DNA from: Burkholderia aenigmatica
Lineage (GTDB): Bacteria; Pseudomonadota; Gammaproteobacteria; Burkholderiales; Burkholderiaceae
Direction: 5' to 3'
Length of the DNA: 64,000 nucleotides
Assembly: GCF_902499175.1 (NCBI RefSeq)
Contig: NZ_CABVQC010000050.1
Span: 1-64,000, forward strand
Part shown: positions 8,872-16,873 of the stretch, piece by piece
Position numbering within the stretch: the first letter of the stretch is position 1
Layout of the letters: every line of letters starts with the position of its first letter
Notes under the pieces: model-generated
Database searches by the model: none
The model's input: the letters and a program-made list of their open reading frames with translations, nothing else
Told to the model about the DNA's origin: nothing
Made by a program: the position numbers and the translations under genes

Positions 8872-9519
8872 TCAGTGCGTCAGGCAGTTGGTCGTGTTGC
8901 CGAAGCTCGTGCAGTTCGTGTACACAGGTCGATTCATCGAATTGATAGCCTGTTGTGTCTGTAGGTAATTTGCCATCGCCTGTGCGGCCTGCGCGCGCTG
9001 CTGCATCTCGGCCTGATACGACTGCTGTAGATCGCTCTGGATACGATTCAATTCGACGATCAGCTTGGCCTTACCGACGTTTTCCTCGCGTTGCTGATCC
9101 TGAAGGTACTGCCCCCACGTCGTTTGCTGGTTAATCAGCGACAGCAGCGCCGTATCGCCTTCCTGATAACTGTCCAGCAGGATAGGTACTACCGTAGGCG
9201 TGACCGTCATCAGTTCGTCCGCAGTTGCCTTGCGGCACGGCTGGATCATGTCGTGAACTGCGTACAGGGATTTAATCTCGTTCAGTGATGCATGGTCAGC
9301 GCTATTTAGCTGTGCCAGTGTCGCGTCGGCGGGGTCCATCGGGCGTCGAGCGCGTATCGGCGCCGCCTGAGGACTGTTGTACGCCTCGGCAGCGCAATCT
9401 TTCATTTGCGCGACAGTCTGTTTGATGACTACGGACATATGATTTGCTCGTTGCTGCGTGGCAGTCTGGCACCCGGCAAGCAGCGCGGCGGCGAGTAGCA
9501 GTGCGCGCGTGGTTTTCAT
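8872..9519 (-). CDS. Accessory lipoprotein, function unknown
   Basis: Starting at 9519 gives a 215-residue lipoprotein: a short MKTTRALLLAAALLAGC signal with lipobox LAGC and acylated Cys. The mature part has a Gln/Ala-rich helical segment near residues 140-195 (QQREENVGKAKLIVELNRIQ and onwards) likely to form a coiled coil. Its C-terminal end has two cysteines (NCTSFGNTTNCLTH) that could form a disulfide. I do not recognise a family with known function. The ORF could start 36 bases further out, but that start would precede the signal peptide by 12 polar residues. It is divergent from the IF2N-OLD gene with a long intergenic region between them. Confidence 0.7.
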   Translation of the reverse strand: MKTTRALLLAAALLAGCQTATQQRANHMSVVIKQTVAQMKDCAAEAYNSPQAAPIRARRPMDPADATLAQLNSADHASLNEIKSLYAVHDMIQPCRKATADELMTVTPTVVPILLDSYQEGDTALLSLINQQTTWGQYLQDQQREENVGKAKLIVELNRIQSDLQQSYQAEMQQRAQAAQAMANYLQTQQAINSMNRPVYTNCTSFGNTTNCLTH

Positions 9520-10016
9520 GGTTTTCTCGTGTACGTTACCGTATCGATCGCTCACATCAGAGAATACGCAACGTCCAGGAGAATTTCCGGTTTTTTCAAC
9601 ACTATCGGCCAGCTACAGTCGTTCGCATGCTCGTCAACGCGAACGTTTGAAAGTCGGCTCCTCCCTGACAACGGCCCATCGTGCACCGATGAGCGCCCCT
9701 GATCCAACATGAGAGGCGAGAGATGATGGTTCGGGTACGCAACGCGAGGAAAAGACGGTCGCCATTTGGCGTGTAAAAAAATGATTTGATAGGCTGATAA
9801 GCGTCCAGCCATAGGCGGCGCATCCGCAGCACGGCACGGATTGATTTCTGCAAAGCCCGTAGCATGCGCAATCAGGAACCCGGTACCATTAACTATTGAC
9901 CGACGGAAGCAATGCGTTCCGATTCTCCGATTCTCCACCAAGCTGCCGACTGTGCGTATCGAACATGCTTGGCTGATTTGAAATTTTACGTAACTTCGAG
10001 AGTGAAACGTTAGCGT
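9520..10016. other. AT-richer divergent intergenic region
   Basis: About 500 bp between the divergent lipoprotein and the IF2N-OLD gene. No convincing coding frame on either strand. It contains A-runs and T-rich patches (for example near 9770-9800 and 9978-9990) suited to promoters for both genes, but no site I can name. Confidence 0.5.
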
Positions 10017-12113
10017 ATGGCAAGCCACACCGTAGAACAATTTGCTGCCGAGCTTAAGATGCCGTCCGAGACCATGCTCGAGTATTTAAACTTGGTTGGC
10101 GCAAACGTAAAAAGCACAAAAGATAAGATTAGTGAGAAAGATAAGGAGCTTCTACTCCTCCATCTTAGAAAAATTCATGGTTCGGATCGCGAGAAAAAGA
10201 TAATTTTAACGCGAAATCCAGGGGATGGACGTCGTCGGACAGTTCAAGTCGAAGTTCGAAAGAAAAGGACTTTCGTACAAAAGGAAGCTGCGCCGACAGC
10301 CACGCCACAAAAACCGAAAGACGCAAAGGCCGACGATGTAACGATAACAGGGGTGGCAATCGAAAATCTCGGCCCGGACGTCGGATTGACGTCAGGGAAA
10401 AGGATACGCTGGAGCAAGCTTCAATCGATTGAAATATCAAATTTCAAGGCGGTGGAGCGCCTTACTGTACCGCTCGCTGACGTAACGATTCTGGTGGGGC
10501 CGAACGGGTCCGGTAAATCTTCAGTGCTGCAAGCGATTCATTGGGCGGCCCGCGCGGCCAGTTATGTTGCACCCCGGAACCAAAGTGAGTCGGTGTCGTT
10601 TGAACGACTAGACTATTCGCCGTCGAGTGAGCCACTGAAAACGGCACACAAGAAGGAACTATCGCCCGAGAGAAGCTCGGAACCCACCGCCGTAGTTTTC
10701 AACCACGTCCCCACTGAGGACGGGTCCTCTTCGGCAGCGACGATCAAGATTTGGGCAGCGCGGGCGTCGGCGGGTATTTCGGTCAGTATCGAAGGTGGTC
10801 CCGCCGTTACGCCATTTAAGCAAAGAACAGATCTGATTACTGCTTACATACCAGGGCTGGCTGGTCTATCCGAATATGAGACCCTGCTCGTTCAACCGTT
10901 GCTCCGACGGCAAGCAGCCGGAGGTGACGCAGGCGGTGTTTTGCGAAACGTCCTGTTTAACATAGGAAGTCGGCAACTTGGAGAGACGAACGATGACGCC
11001 GCAAGTTTGCGTGTCAGGCAGTTGAACGAGCTCGTACAAATCATTCATCCAGGTGTGTCATTGGAAGTTACTTTCAACGATCGAGAGGACATCAAGATTC
11101 AAGCAACGTTCGACGACAGTTTGTTGTCAGGAATTAAACGTCCATTGGAAACTGCGGCAACAGGAGTTTTGCAGGCGATTCAAATCTTCGCGTATCTTAT
11201 TTTGTTTCGACCCAAACTTCTTCTTGTTGACGAGCCCGATGCGCATTTACATCCTGACAAACAAGAACGTTTGATAGAGGCATTAGAGCACGCTGCGCAG
11301 AAATTCGATGCGCAAATTATTTTGACGACGCATAGTCCTCACATAGTCAGAGCGGCCTCCCCTGCGATAAACCTGCTGTGGGTTAATCAAGGTAAGGTCT
11401 ATCAACAGCAAGACGACAATGTGCGCGCACTTCTTGGATGGGGTGGTCTAGATAAGAAAATCCTTTTTTTTGTTGAAGATGAAAATGATCAAGCAATCAG
11501 AGCGATATTGCGTCAGTGGCCTCGACTGCACCGACAATTAGCAATTTGTCGCTGCTTCGGAGTGGACAATCTGCCTGGCAATTCGTTATTAAAGGGGCTT
11601 CTCTCGGCGGATTCGTTTGACGTTAAGGTGGTCATTCACCGCGATCGAGACTTCATGACGGACAAGGAATGCCGACTCTGGGCTCAACGCTATACAGAAG
11701 AGGACGTCGCGGCATGGATTACCACTCATTCTGACGCAGAAGCCTATTTCTGTGAGGCAACTTATCTAAGTCGTCTTTATAATGTATCAATAGATACGTC
11801 TGAGAGTTGGATAAGATCGGCAACCTCGAAATGCACGGGTGCAAGAAAGGTTTTCTTCGACAAGCGTAAGGTGTTCATTCGCTTGCTCTACGAGAACGGG
11901 GGATCGCCAGAATCAGAGGAACTGTGGCAACAGGGCCTAGAACAATCCCCTGCGAACGTTCTTGGAAAGACATTACACAAGGCCCTGAAGGTAGAGGTGA
12001 AGGCGTCGGGTTACGACGACAAGCTCTTAGATCGGTTTTCGGTTCCCGAGGGTTACGAGGTGGCATCGGACCTGCGCTCGATCCTTGAGGGTATGCTAAG
12101 CGATAAGTCATAA
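10017..12113 (+). CDS. IF-2 N-terminal domain fused to OLD-type AAA ATPase/TOPRIM nuclease
   Basis: A 698-residue composite protein. Residues 1-55 (MASHTVEQFAAELKMP and onwards) look like the IF2_N domain of bacterial translation initiation factor IF-2, and 60-92 (KIILTR, then TVQVEVRKKRTFV) like the IF2-associated domain; a Lys/Ala/Pro linker follows. From about 130 an ABC/SMC-like ATPase begins: SIEISNFKAVERL, Walker A GPNGSGKSS at 161-169, Walker B LLLVDEPDAHLHP at 401-413 (Asp405, Glu406), switch TTHSPHIV at 437-444. A TOPRIM domain follows: FFVEDEND with Glu487, VVIHRDRDF with Asp543/Asp545, and EAYF near 575. That is the OLD nuclease layout, known from phage-defence proteins such as P2 Old and GajA. 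Start at Met1 is supported by its alignment with IF-2 Met1, although the ribosome-binding site is weak. Codon use is AT-richer than its neighbours. Predicted role, defence linked to translation, is inference. Confidence 0.85.
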   Translation: MASHTVEQFAAELKMPSETMLEYLNLVGANVKSTKDKISEKDKELLLLHLRKIHGSDREKKIILTRNPGDGRRRTVQVEVRKKRTFVQKEAAPTATPQKPKDAKADDVTITGVAIENLGPDVGLTSGKRIRWSKLQSIEISNFKAVERLTVPLADVTILVGPNGSGKSSVLQAIHWAARAASYVAPRNQSESVSFERLDYSPSSEPLKTAHKKELSPERSSEPTAVVFNHVPTEDGSSSAATIKIWAARASAGISVSIEGGPAVTPFKQRTDLITAYIPGLAGLSEYETLLVQPLLRRQAAGGDAGGVLRNVLFNIGSRQLGETNDDAASLRVRQLNELVQIIHPGVSLEVTFNDREDIKIQATFDDSLLSGIKRPLETAATGVLQAIQIFAYLILFRPKLLLVDEPDAHLHPDKQERLIEALEHAAQKFDAQIILTTHSPHIVRAASPAINLLWVNQGKVYQQQDDNVRALLGWGGLDKKILFFVEDENDQAIRAILRQWPRLHRQLAICRCFGVDNLPGNSLLKGLLSADSFDVKVVIHRDRDFMTDKECRLWAQRYTEEDVAAWITTHSDAEAYFCEATYLSRLYNVSIDTSESWIRSATSKCTGARKVFFDKRKVFIRLLYENGGSPESEELWQQGLEQSPANVLGKTLHKALKVEVKASGYDDKLLDRFSVPEGYEVASDLRSILEGMLSDKS

Positions 12114-12340
12114 GGCCGACCCAAAGCATCGAGGGAGCCTCTTCGTGAACCACTGCTAAGCTGCCAGCGTCGCGAAAGTACGGCACGGGGGGCGATTGCC
12201 GTGAAGGTGAAATCGGGCTAACTCGTGCCAAGCGCGATCGCAACGACCGAGATGAGTGGAAAGCGGCCATCGGAAGCGGCCAGGGCCAATGACGGCTCGG
12301 GGTCGGCAACCGACATCCCCGAAAACCCAAGAAGAACCCG

Positions 12341-12371
12341 AAAAAAAACCCGCCGGCATTCCCCCGGCGGG
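12341..12371 (-). terminator. Rho-independent terminator of allE
   Basis: On the minus strand a GC stem (arms 12364-12371 and 12349-12356, loop of 7) is followed by eight T residues (A-run 12341-12348). It lies 29 bp after the allE stop and also insulates the accessory region to its left. Confidence 0.9.
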
Positions 12372-12399
12372 CTCCCACATCCAACTGCTTGAACGACGC

Positions 12400-13236
12400 T
12401 TAACGCGCCGGATTCAGCAACAGGTTCATGTGGCGGTTCACATCCTTGTACAGCAGGTAACGGAAGCGGCCGGGGCCACCCGAATAGCATGCCTGCGGGC
12501 AGAACGCGCGCAGCCACATGAAGTCGCCCGCTTCGACCTCGACCCAATCCTGATTCAGGCGATACACGGCCTTCCCTTCCAGCACATACAACCCGTGCTC
12601 CATCACGTGCGTTTCAGCAAACGGAATCACACCGCCCGGCTCGAACGTCACGATGTTCACGTGCATGTCGTGGCGCATGTCGCTCATGTCGACGAAGCGC
12701 GTCGTCACCCATGCACCGTTGGTGCCCGGCATCGGGATCGGCTCGACGTCCTGCTCGTTGGTCACGAAGGCTTCCGGCAGCGGAATGCCGTCGACGGCCT
12801 GGTAATGCTTGCGCACCCAGTGGAAACGCACCGCGGCATCGCTGACGTTGTGCAGCGTCCAGTCCGCGCCCGGCGGAATGAACGCGTAGCCGCCCGGCTT
12901 CAGCACGTGCTTCTTGCCTTGCAGCGTCAGCTCGGCTTCACCTTCGACGACGAACAGCACGGCTTCGGCGTTCTTGTCCTGCTCGGGCTTGTCGCTGCCG
13001 CCGCCCGGGTTCACTTCGACGATGTACTGCGAGAAGGTTTCCGCGAAACCCGACAGCGGGCGAGCGATCACCCACAGGCGCGTGTTCGTCCAGAACGGCA
13101 GCCAGCTCGTGACGATGTCGCGCATCACACCCTTCGGGATCACCGCGTACGCCTCGGTGAACATCGCGCGATCGGTCAGCAGATCGGTCTGCGGCGGGTG
13201 GCCGCCATGCGGCGCGTAATACGTTGTCTTAGACAT
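12400..13236 (-). CDS. allE: (S)-ureidoglycine aminohydrolase
   Basis: Purine-catabolism enzyme that converts (S)-ureidoglycine to (S)-ureidoglycolate and ammonia after allantoate hydrolysis. With start MSKTTYYAPHGG at 13236 it has 278 residues, the usual length for YlbA/AllE. It is a double-cupin protein: the first cupin contains AVLFVVEGEAELTLQGKKHVLKPGGYAFIPPGADWTLHN split over residues ~90-130, and the second contains the metal-binding motif with ETHVMEHGLYVLEGKAVYRL near 220 and FMWLRAFCPQACY. A longer frame runs upstream to 13356 but is Arg-rich and non-homologous. No strong ribosome-binding site is seen before the ATG. No other allantoin gene is adjacent in this window on the 3' side; the operon, if any, is not visible. 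Confidence 0.9.
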   Translation of the reverse strand: MSKTTYYAPHGGHPPQTDLLTDRAMFTEAYAVIPKGVMRDIVTSWLPFWTNTRLWVIARPLSGFAETFSQYIVEVNPGGGSDKPEQDKNAEAVLFVVEGEAELTLQGKKHVLKPGGYAFIPPGADWTLHNVSDAAVRFHWVRKHYQAVDGIPLPEAFVTNEQDVEPIPMPGTNGAWVTTRFVDMSDMRHDMHVNIVTFEPGGVIPFAETHVMEHGLYVLEGKAVYRLNQDWVEVEAGDFMWLRAFCPQACYSGGPGRFRYLLYKDVNRHMNLLLNPAR

Positions 13237-14105
13237 AGTGCATCCAGGCAATGGGTTGGTCCGGCCCCGGACGCAAACGGCATCGGGCGGCACGTACGCG
13301 CGTGGGGCACGCATGCGGCGGCGGGACATCGTTGCCGGGGTGGCTTGAAGGCGCACGCGCCTTCGTTCGGTCGGCCAGGCTTCGCGACGGGTTCGTCCGG
13401 TTCATCGGACGCGGCGGCCCATGCTTGTGGAGCCGGCGGCCGGGCCGCGGCGCTCGCGATCATGCGGCGAGGCGCGGCCAGCGGCACGGTGCGATGCCGT
13501 ACGCGAGCCTTGCCGACGATAGCGAAGTCGTTCGCAATCGACCAATTAAATGTTGCGATGGATTCCATTCGATTTCCCACTACCGGCGGGCACCCGCGAT
13601 ACGCGGTGAGGAAGCGTGGCGCGACGGTCTGGCTATCAGGGAAATCCTGACGGGCGCGGCAACGCGCACGTCCGCCGGGACGCTAGAAGCGCAGGCGAGT
13701 CACCGCAGTCATGCCGGTCGCGCACGCGGGTCGCGATACATCTGGTTACGCAGATTGGAAAACCACGACACGCGCACGGCAGCAAGGTGCACCGCGCCGA
13801 TCATGAGTCGCCATCAGGCCGGAACGGACCAACGGGAATCGAACGTGACGCGAACGGTATCGACGCTGCTCGAACGCAATCAGTCGCGAGAGGCGGTGTA
13901 GTCGGGAAACGGGGAATGACAGCGAGGAGGGAAGCTTGCCGGCCCGTCGATCGGGCATCTGGCGGCGGTTAATGAAGCCGGTAAGTGTTCGCCGGTCTGG
14001 CCGGCGATAGCGGCCCGGCAGGCCGCCGGGCCGAATCTCGCGTCGGGTGCCGACGCCGTCGGCGCGCCGGTGCGCGGGTCGCGCACCGTGCCGCGCCAGC
14101 GGCGA
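13237..14105. other. Long stretch without a recognisable gene
   Basis: About 870 bp between allE and the glycine-zipper gene. Frames exist on the plus strand (13251-13901, 13616-13972) but their translations are Arg/Gly/His-rich with no family resemblance. A locally AT-richer patch near 13535-13570 could be the allE promoter region. I see no RNA gene or repeat. Confidence 0.45.
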
Positions 14106-14552
14106 TCAGTCCCAGTCGCGGTGGTGATGATGCTTGCGGTGGCGATAGCCACGATCGCCGCGGCCGCCGTAATCGCGTTCGTACGAGCTGCGCGACATGT
14201 TGCCGCCGAGCGCCGCGCCGGCGCCGCCGCCGACAGCCGCACCCAGCAGGCCGCCCGTGCGGCCGCCCATCGCATTGCCTGCCGCGGTACCTGCGCCGCC
14301 GCCGAGGGCGCCGCCGATGATCGCGCCGGTGCGCTCGCGACGGTTCGACGTCACTGCGCCACCCGCGCCGCCGCCGATGGCGCCGCCGATCACCGAGCCC
14401 GTGCTGCCGCCGAGCGCACCGCCGACTGCTGCGCCGGCTACCCCGCCGAGCGCGCCGCCAAGCGCGTTGTTCATGTCACCTGCCATGGCCGGCAGTGCAG
14501 TCGCGCCGGTCAAAGCGGCGACGACGAGAGCGGGGGCGATTTTCTTCCACAT
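14106..14552 (-). CDS. Glycine-zipper envelope protein with His-rich tail
   Basis: Secreted 148-residue protein. The start MWKKIAPALVVAALTG at 14552 has an AAGGAAG upstream and a Sec signal ending near AMAGDM. The mature part is a run of glycine-zipper repeats (GGALGGVAGAAVGGALGG and similar, residues ~32-115) that would insert into or oligomerise at a membrane. The C-terminus is charged and ends in a histidine cluster (HRKHHHHRDWD), a possible metal-binding site. Related glycine-zipper proteins are found in the outer membrane or periplasm of proteobacteria; the specific role is unknown. Confidence 0.8.
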   Translation of the reverse strand: MWKKIAPALVVAALTGATALPAMAGDMNNALGGALGGVAGAAVGGALGGSTGSVIGGAIGGGAGGAVTSNRRERTGAIIGGALGGGAGTAAGNAMGGRTGGLLGAAVGGGAGAALGGNMSRSSYERDYGGRGDRGYRHRKHHHHRDWD

Positions 14553-14930
14553 TCCCGTATTCTTCCTTGTTCGCAATCTGGTTATTGAAGGTCCGCTCGG
14601 TACGACGATCTGAATCGATCGACGTCGGGTCAGGCATTGTGCCGAACCGTGGACCAATTCATTTCAATGAGCTTGCGGCGAAGAATAGCACCGGTCCCAC
14701 GTCCTTGCCGTGGACATTCTGGTAACAAGTTGTTTACGAATAAGCGATCTCGAACGCGCGCCCCGGAATGCCCGCAAACCCGCGCCGGCATTGGCTCCGC
14801 CGAGGGTCCGGCCCTGCCGAAAAACAGGTCGGCCATGCGCGGCGTCGCACGTTTGAGACACACGTGGCAACACATCGGGAACGAATCGTGGGCGGGCCCG
14901 GAAATGACGGCCGCGAAGAAATGAAGAGGG
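14553..14930. other. Intergenic region
   Basis: About 380 bp between two minus-strand genes. It contains an AT-richer patch near 14715-14745 that could hold the promoter of the glycine-zipper gene. The small frames present are not protein-like and I see no RNA gene. Confidence 0.4.
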
Positions 14931-15590
14931 TCAGTACACGCCGGGCAGCAGACGCCAGGTTCGCGCGCAATACGCGTCGTATTCGGCGCCGAATTGCGCA
15001 CGCAGCAGCGCCTCCTCGGAGCGGATGCGCGCGACGAGCGGCACCATCGTCAGCACGACCAGCAGCACGCCGACACCCGAACGGAATGCCAGCGCCCAGC
15101 CGAGCGAATTGACGAGCAGGCCGAGATAGCTCGGATTGCGGATGCGGCGGTAGATGCCGTCGGTCACGAGCGTATGGCCCGGCTGGATCGCGACGAGCCC
15201 GCTGAAGCGCTTGCCGAGCACGAATACGGGCCAGATGCGCAGCACACCGCCCGCGATGTACAACACGACGCCGATCCAGCGCACCGCATCGCCGCCGAAG
15301 GTCCAGAAGTCGAGCCGGTCGGTCAGCGCGGGCAGGTACGCCAGCAGGAGCCCGGTCACGCCGAACGCCGCGAGCACCCAGCGGTTGTCGCGGTTCTCGC
15401 GCTGGCCGCTGCTCAGGTTGGCATCGGTGAACAATGCCGCGACGGCCATCACGAGCGTCGCGACGACGGCGACGGTCAGCGGTGGATGCGAGAAGAAGGC
15501 CGCGAACCCACCGAAACCGAGCACCGCGAGCCCGAGATAAACGAGCGTGGAGATGCCCGACAGGGCGGCGACCTTGCGGGTGACTGTCAT
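14931..15590 (-). CDS. Isoprenylcysteine carboxyl methyltransferase-family membrane protein
   Basis: Polytopic inner-membrane protein of 219 residues with about five hydrophobic segments. The C-terminal half carries the ICMT/PEMT-type SAM-binding signature: LVTDGIYRRIRNPSYLGLLV around residues 143-162 and RSEEALLRAQFGAEYDAYCARTWRLLPGVY split at the C-terminus, where E-E and RxxR-x-P are typical. Such bacterial proteins methylate unknown small or lipid substrates using S-adenosylmethionine at the membrane. The gene stands alone, and its substrate cannot be inferred from neighbours. Confidence 0.82.
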   Translation of the reverse strand: MTVTRKVAALSGISTLVYLGLAVLGFGGFAAFFSHPPLTVAVVATLVMAVAALFTDANLSSGQRENRDNRWVLAAFGVTGLLLAYLPALTDRLDFWTFGGDAVRWIGVVLYIAGGVLRIWPVFVLGKRFSGLVAIQPGHTLVTDGIYRRIRNPSYLGLLVNSLGWALAFRSGVGVLLVVLTMVPLVARIRSEEALLRAQFGAEYDAYCARTWRLLPGVY

Positions 15591-15733
15591 GGCTACCTCA
15601 CCGGAATGCGCTTTCCTGTGAAGTATAGGAAGCGCAGCGCACCGCGATCATGCGGTGCGCGAATCCGCGCGAGTCATCCGGCGCAACGCATTGGCGCTGA
15701 CCGATGGGGCCAGCGCCCGCGCCCGGCGCCGGA

Positions 15734-15898
15734 TCAGCGGATACGGAAGTTGCCGCCGATCCCGACGCTGACGGGCGGCGCGTAATACGCCGGCGCATAG
15801 CCGTAGTAGGCCGGCGCCGGCGCGTAGCCGTACGGCGGCGCGACGTAGCAGCCGGACAGGCCGCCGATCAGGGTAAGCGTGATGAGAAGTCTGGACAT
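15734..15898 (-). CDS. Small tyrosine/proline-rich lipoprotein
   Basis: Starting at 15898 gives a 54-residue lipoprotein. MSRLLITLTLIGGLSGC is a compact lipoprotein signal with lipobox LSGC. The mature chain of about 38 residues is nearly all Tyr, Pro, Ala and Gly (PPYGYAPAPAYYGYAPAYY) and ends SVGIGGNFRIR, a pattern seen in small surface lipoproteins of Burkholderia with no known role. It is related in style to the 108-residue secreted protein at 43674-44000. Confidence 0.7.
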   Translation of the reverse strand: MSRLLITLTLIGGLSGCYVAPPYGYAPAPAYYGYAPAYYAPPVSVGIGGNFRIR

Positions 15899-16152
15899 GG
15901 CTCGATTCCCGGCGCGAAAGACGAATGGCACCTCGCGAAAGCCGCGCCGCCGCGTGGTGCGGCAGCCGGCACGAAGAGGCGATCCGCCCTTCCTGTCGCT
16001 CGATGAAGCAATGCGCGGAGTCTAGCGCCGGGTGGGCCGGGCCGCGTTTCGCCGGCGGTTACACGTGTTACCTCGCGTGACCGCTGAAACAGGCGACGGC
16101 ACGGCGGCCGGCCAAGGCGCCGTACCGTGCCACGCCGCGTGCAATCGACGCG

Positions 16153-16572
16153 TTACACGAAGCGTGCGCGAATGCGCTGTGCGAGCGCTTCGAGCGTCGC
16201 CGCGTCGGCGATCTCGCGCGCGTGCATCCGCAGCTCGGCGCCTTCCCAGCGCGGAATCACGTGGAAATGCACATGCGGAACCGTCTGGCCGGCTGCCGCG
16301 CCGTTGAACTGGCCGATGAACACGCCGTCCGGCTCGAGCGCCGCGCGCACCGCCGCCGCGACCCGCTGCGTCATGCGGATGCCGGCCGCGGCGCCGTCGC
16401 CGGACAACTCGAAGATCTGCGCGGCCGGCTCCTTCGGGATCACGAGCACGTGGCCGTCGGCCTGCGGCATCAGATCCATGATCGCGAGGGTCGCGTCGTC
16501 TTCCGCGACCTTCACGCACGGCAGTTCGCCGCGCAGGATTTTGGCGAACGGGTTGTTGTTGTCGTAGGACAT
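16153..16572 (-). CDS. HIT-family nucleotide hydrolase
   Basis: Cytosolic histidine-triad protein of 139 residues, similar to Hint/Fhit-type hydrolases that cleave nucleoside phosphoramidates or dinucleoside polyphosphates. The triad motif HVHFHVIP is at residues 100-107, with His102 and His104 as the likely catalytic pair. The N-terminus NPFAKILRGELPCVKVAEDD and the central GHVLVIPKEPA strand are family-typical. It is monocistronic as far as can be seen. No partner gene hints at a specific substrate. Confidence 0.92.
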   Translation of the reverse strand: MSYDNNNPFAKILRGELPCVKVAEDDATLAIMDLMPQADGHVLVIPKEPAAQIFELSGDGAAAGIRMTQRVAAAVRAALEPDGVFIGQFNGAAAGQTVPHVHFHVIPRWEGAELRMHAREIADAATLEALAQRIRARFV

Positions 16573-16873
16573 GGCGTTTTCCGATAACGGTTGGACTGGG
16601 AGAGTAGGAAAGCGATGCCGGACGATTATCGGCCGATGGCGGGTCGGATTTCAACTTGTCAGGCCGAGTCCCCGTTGCGGCGAACAATGAACGCCGGCTC
16701 GCATGCAACGGGCGTAACAGAATGGAATATCCGGCCGTCGCCATCCGTTCATTTCGAGCGCGGGTTCGCGTGGCAAGCGCATGAGCACGATCGCGAACCC
16801 GCGCCGGACACCCGTCGGCTGCGCAGGCCGGCAGCCGGGATGACTGATCGCGATCATCAACCGGAGTCATGCC
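16573..16873. other. Intergenic region between divergent genes
   Basis: About 300 bp between the divergent HIT gene and the beta-propeller gene. Nothing beyond likely promoters is visible. Confidence 0.4.

Noticed and set aside
8872..12113. Lipoprotein and IF2N-OLD gene as a two-gene defence operon
   Set aside because: They are divergent with about 500 bp between them, so co-transcription is impossible; a functional link is not excluded.
7148..12340. Prophage or integrative element
   Set aside because: No integrase, capsid, terminase or tRNA/att repeat is visible; only composition and gene content hint at insertion.
12114..12340. Right-end direct repeat with 7148-7700 marking island borders
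   Set aside because: Short G/C-rich similarities exist but none is long or specific enough to claim.
12256..13650. 464-residue plus-strand frame opposite allE
   Set aside because: Shadow frame; the minus strand encodes a complete double-cupin enzyme.
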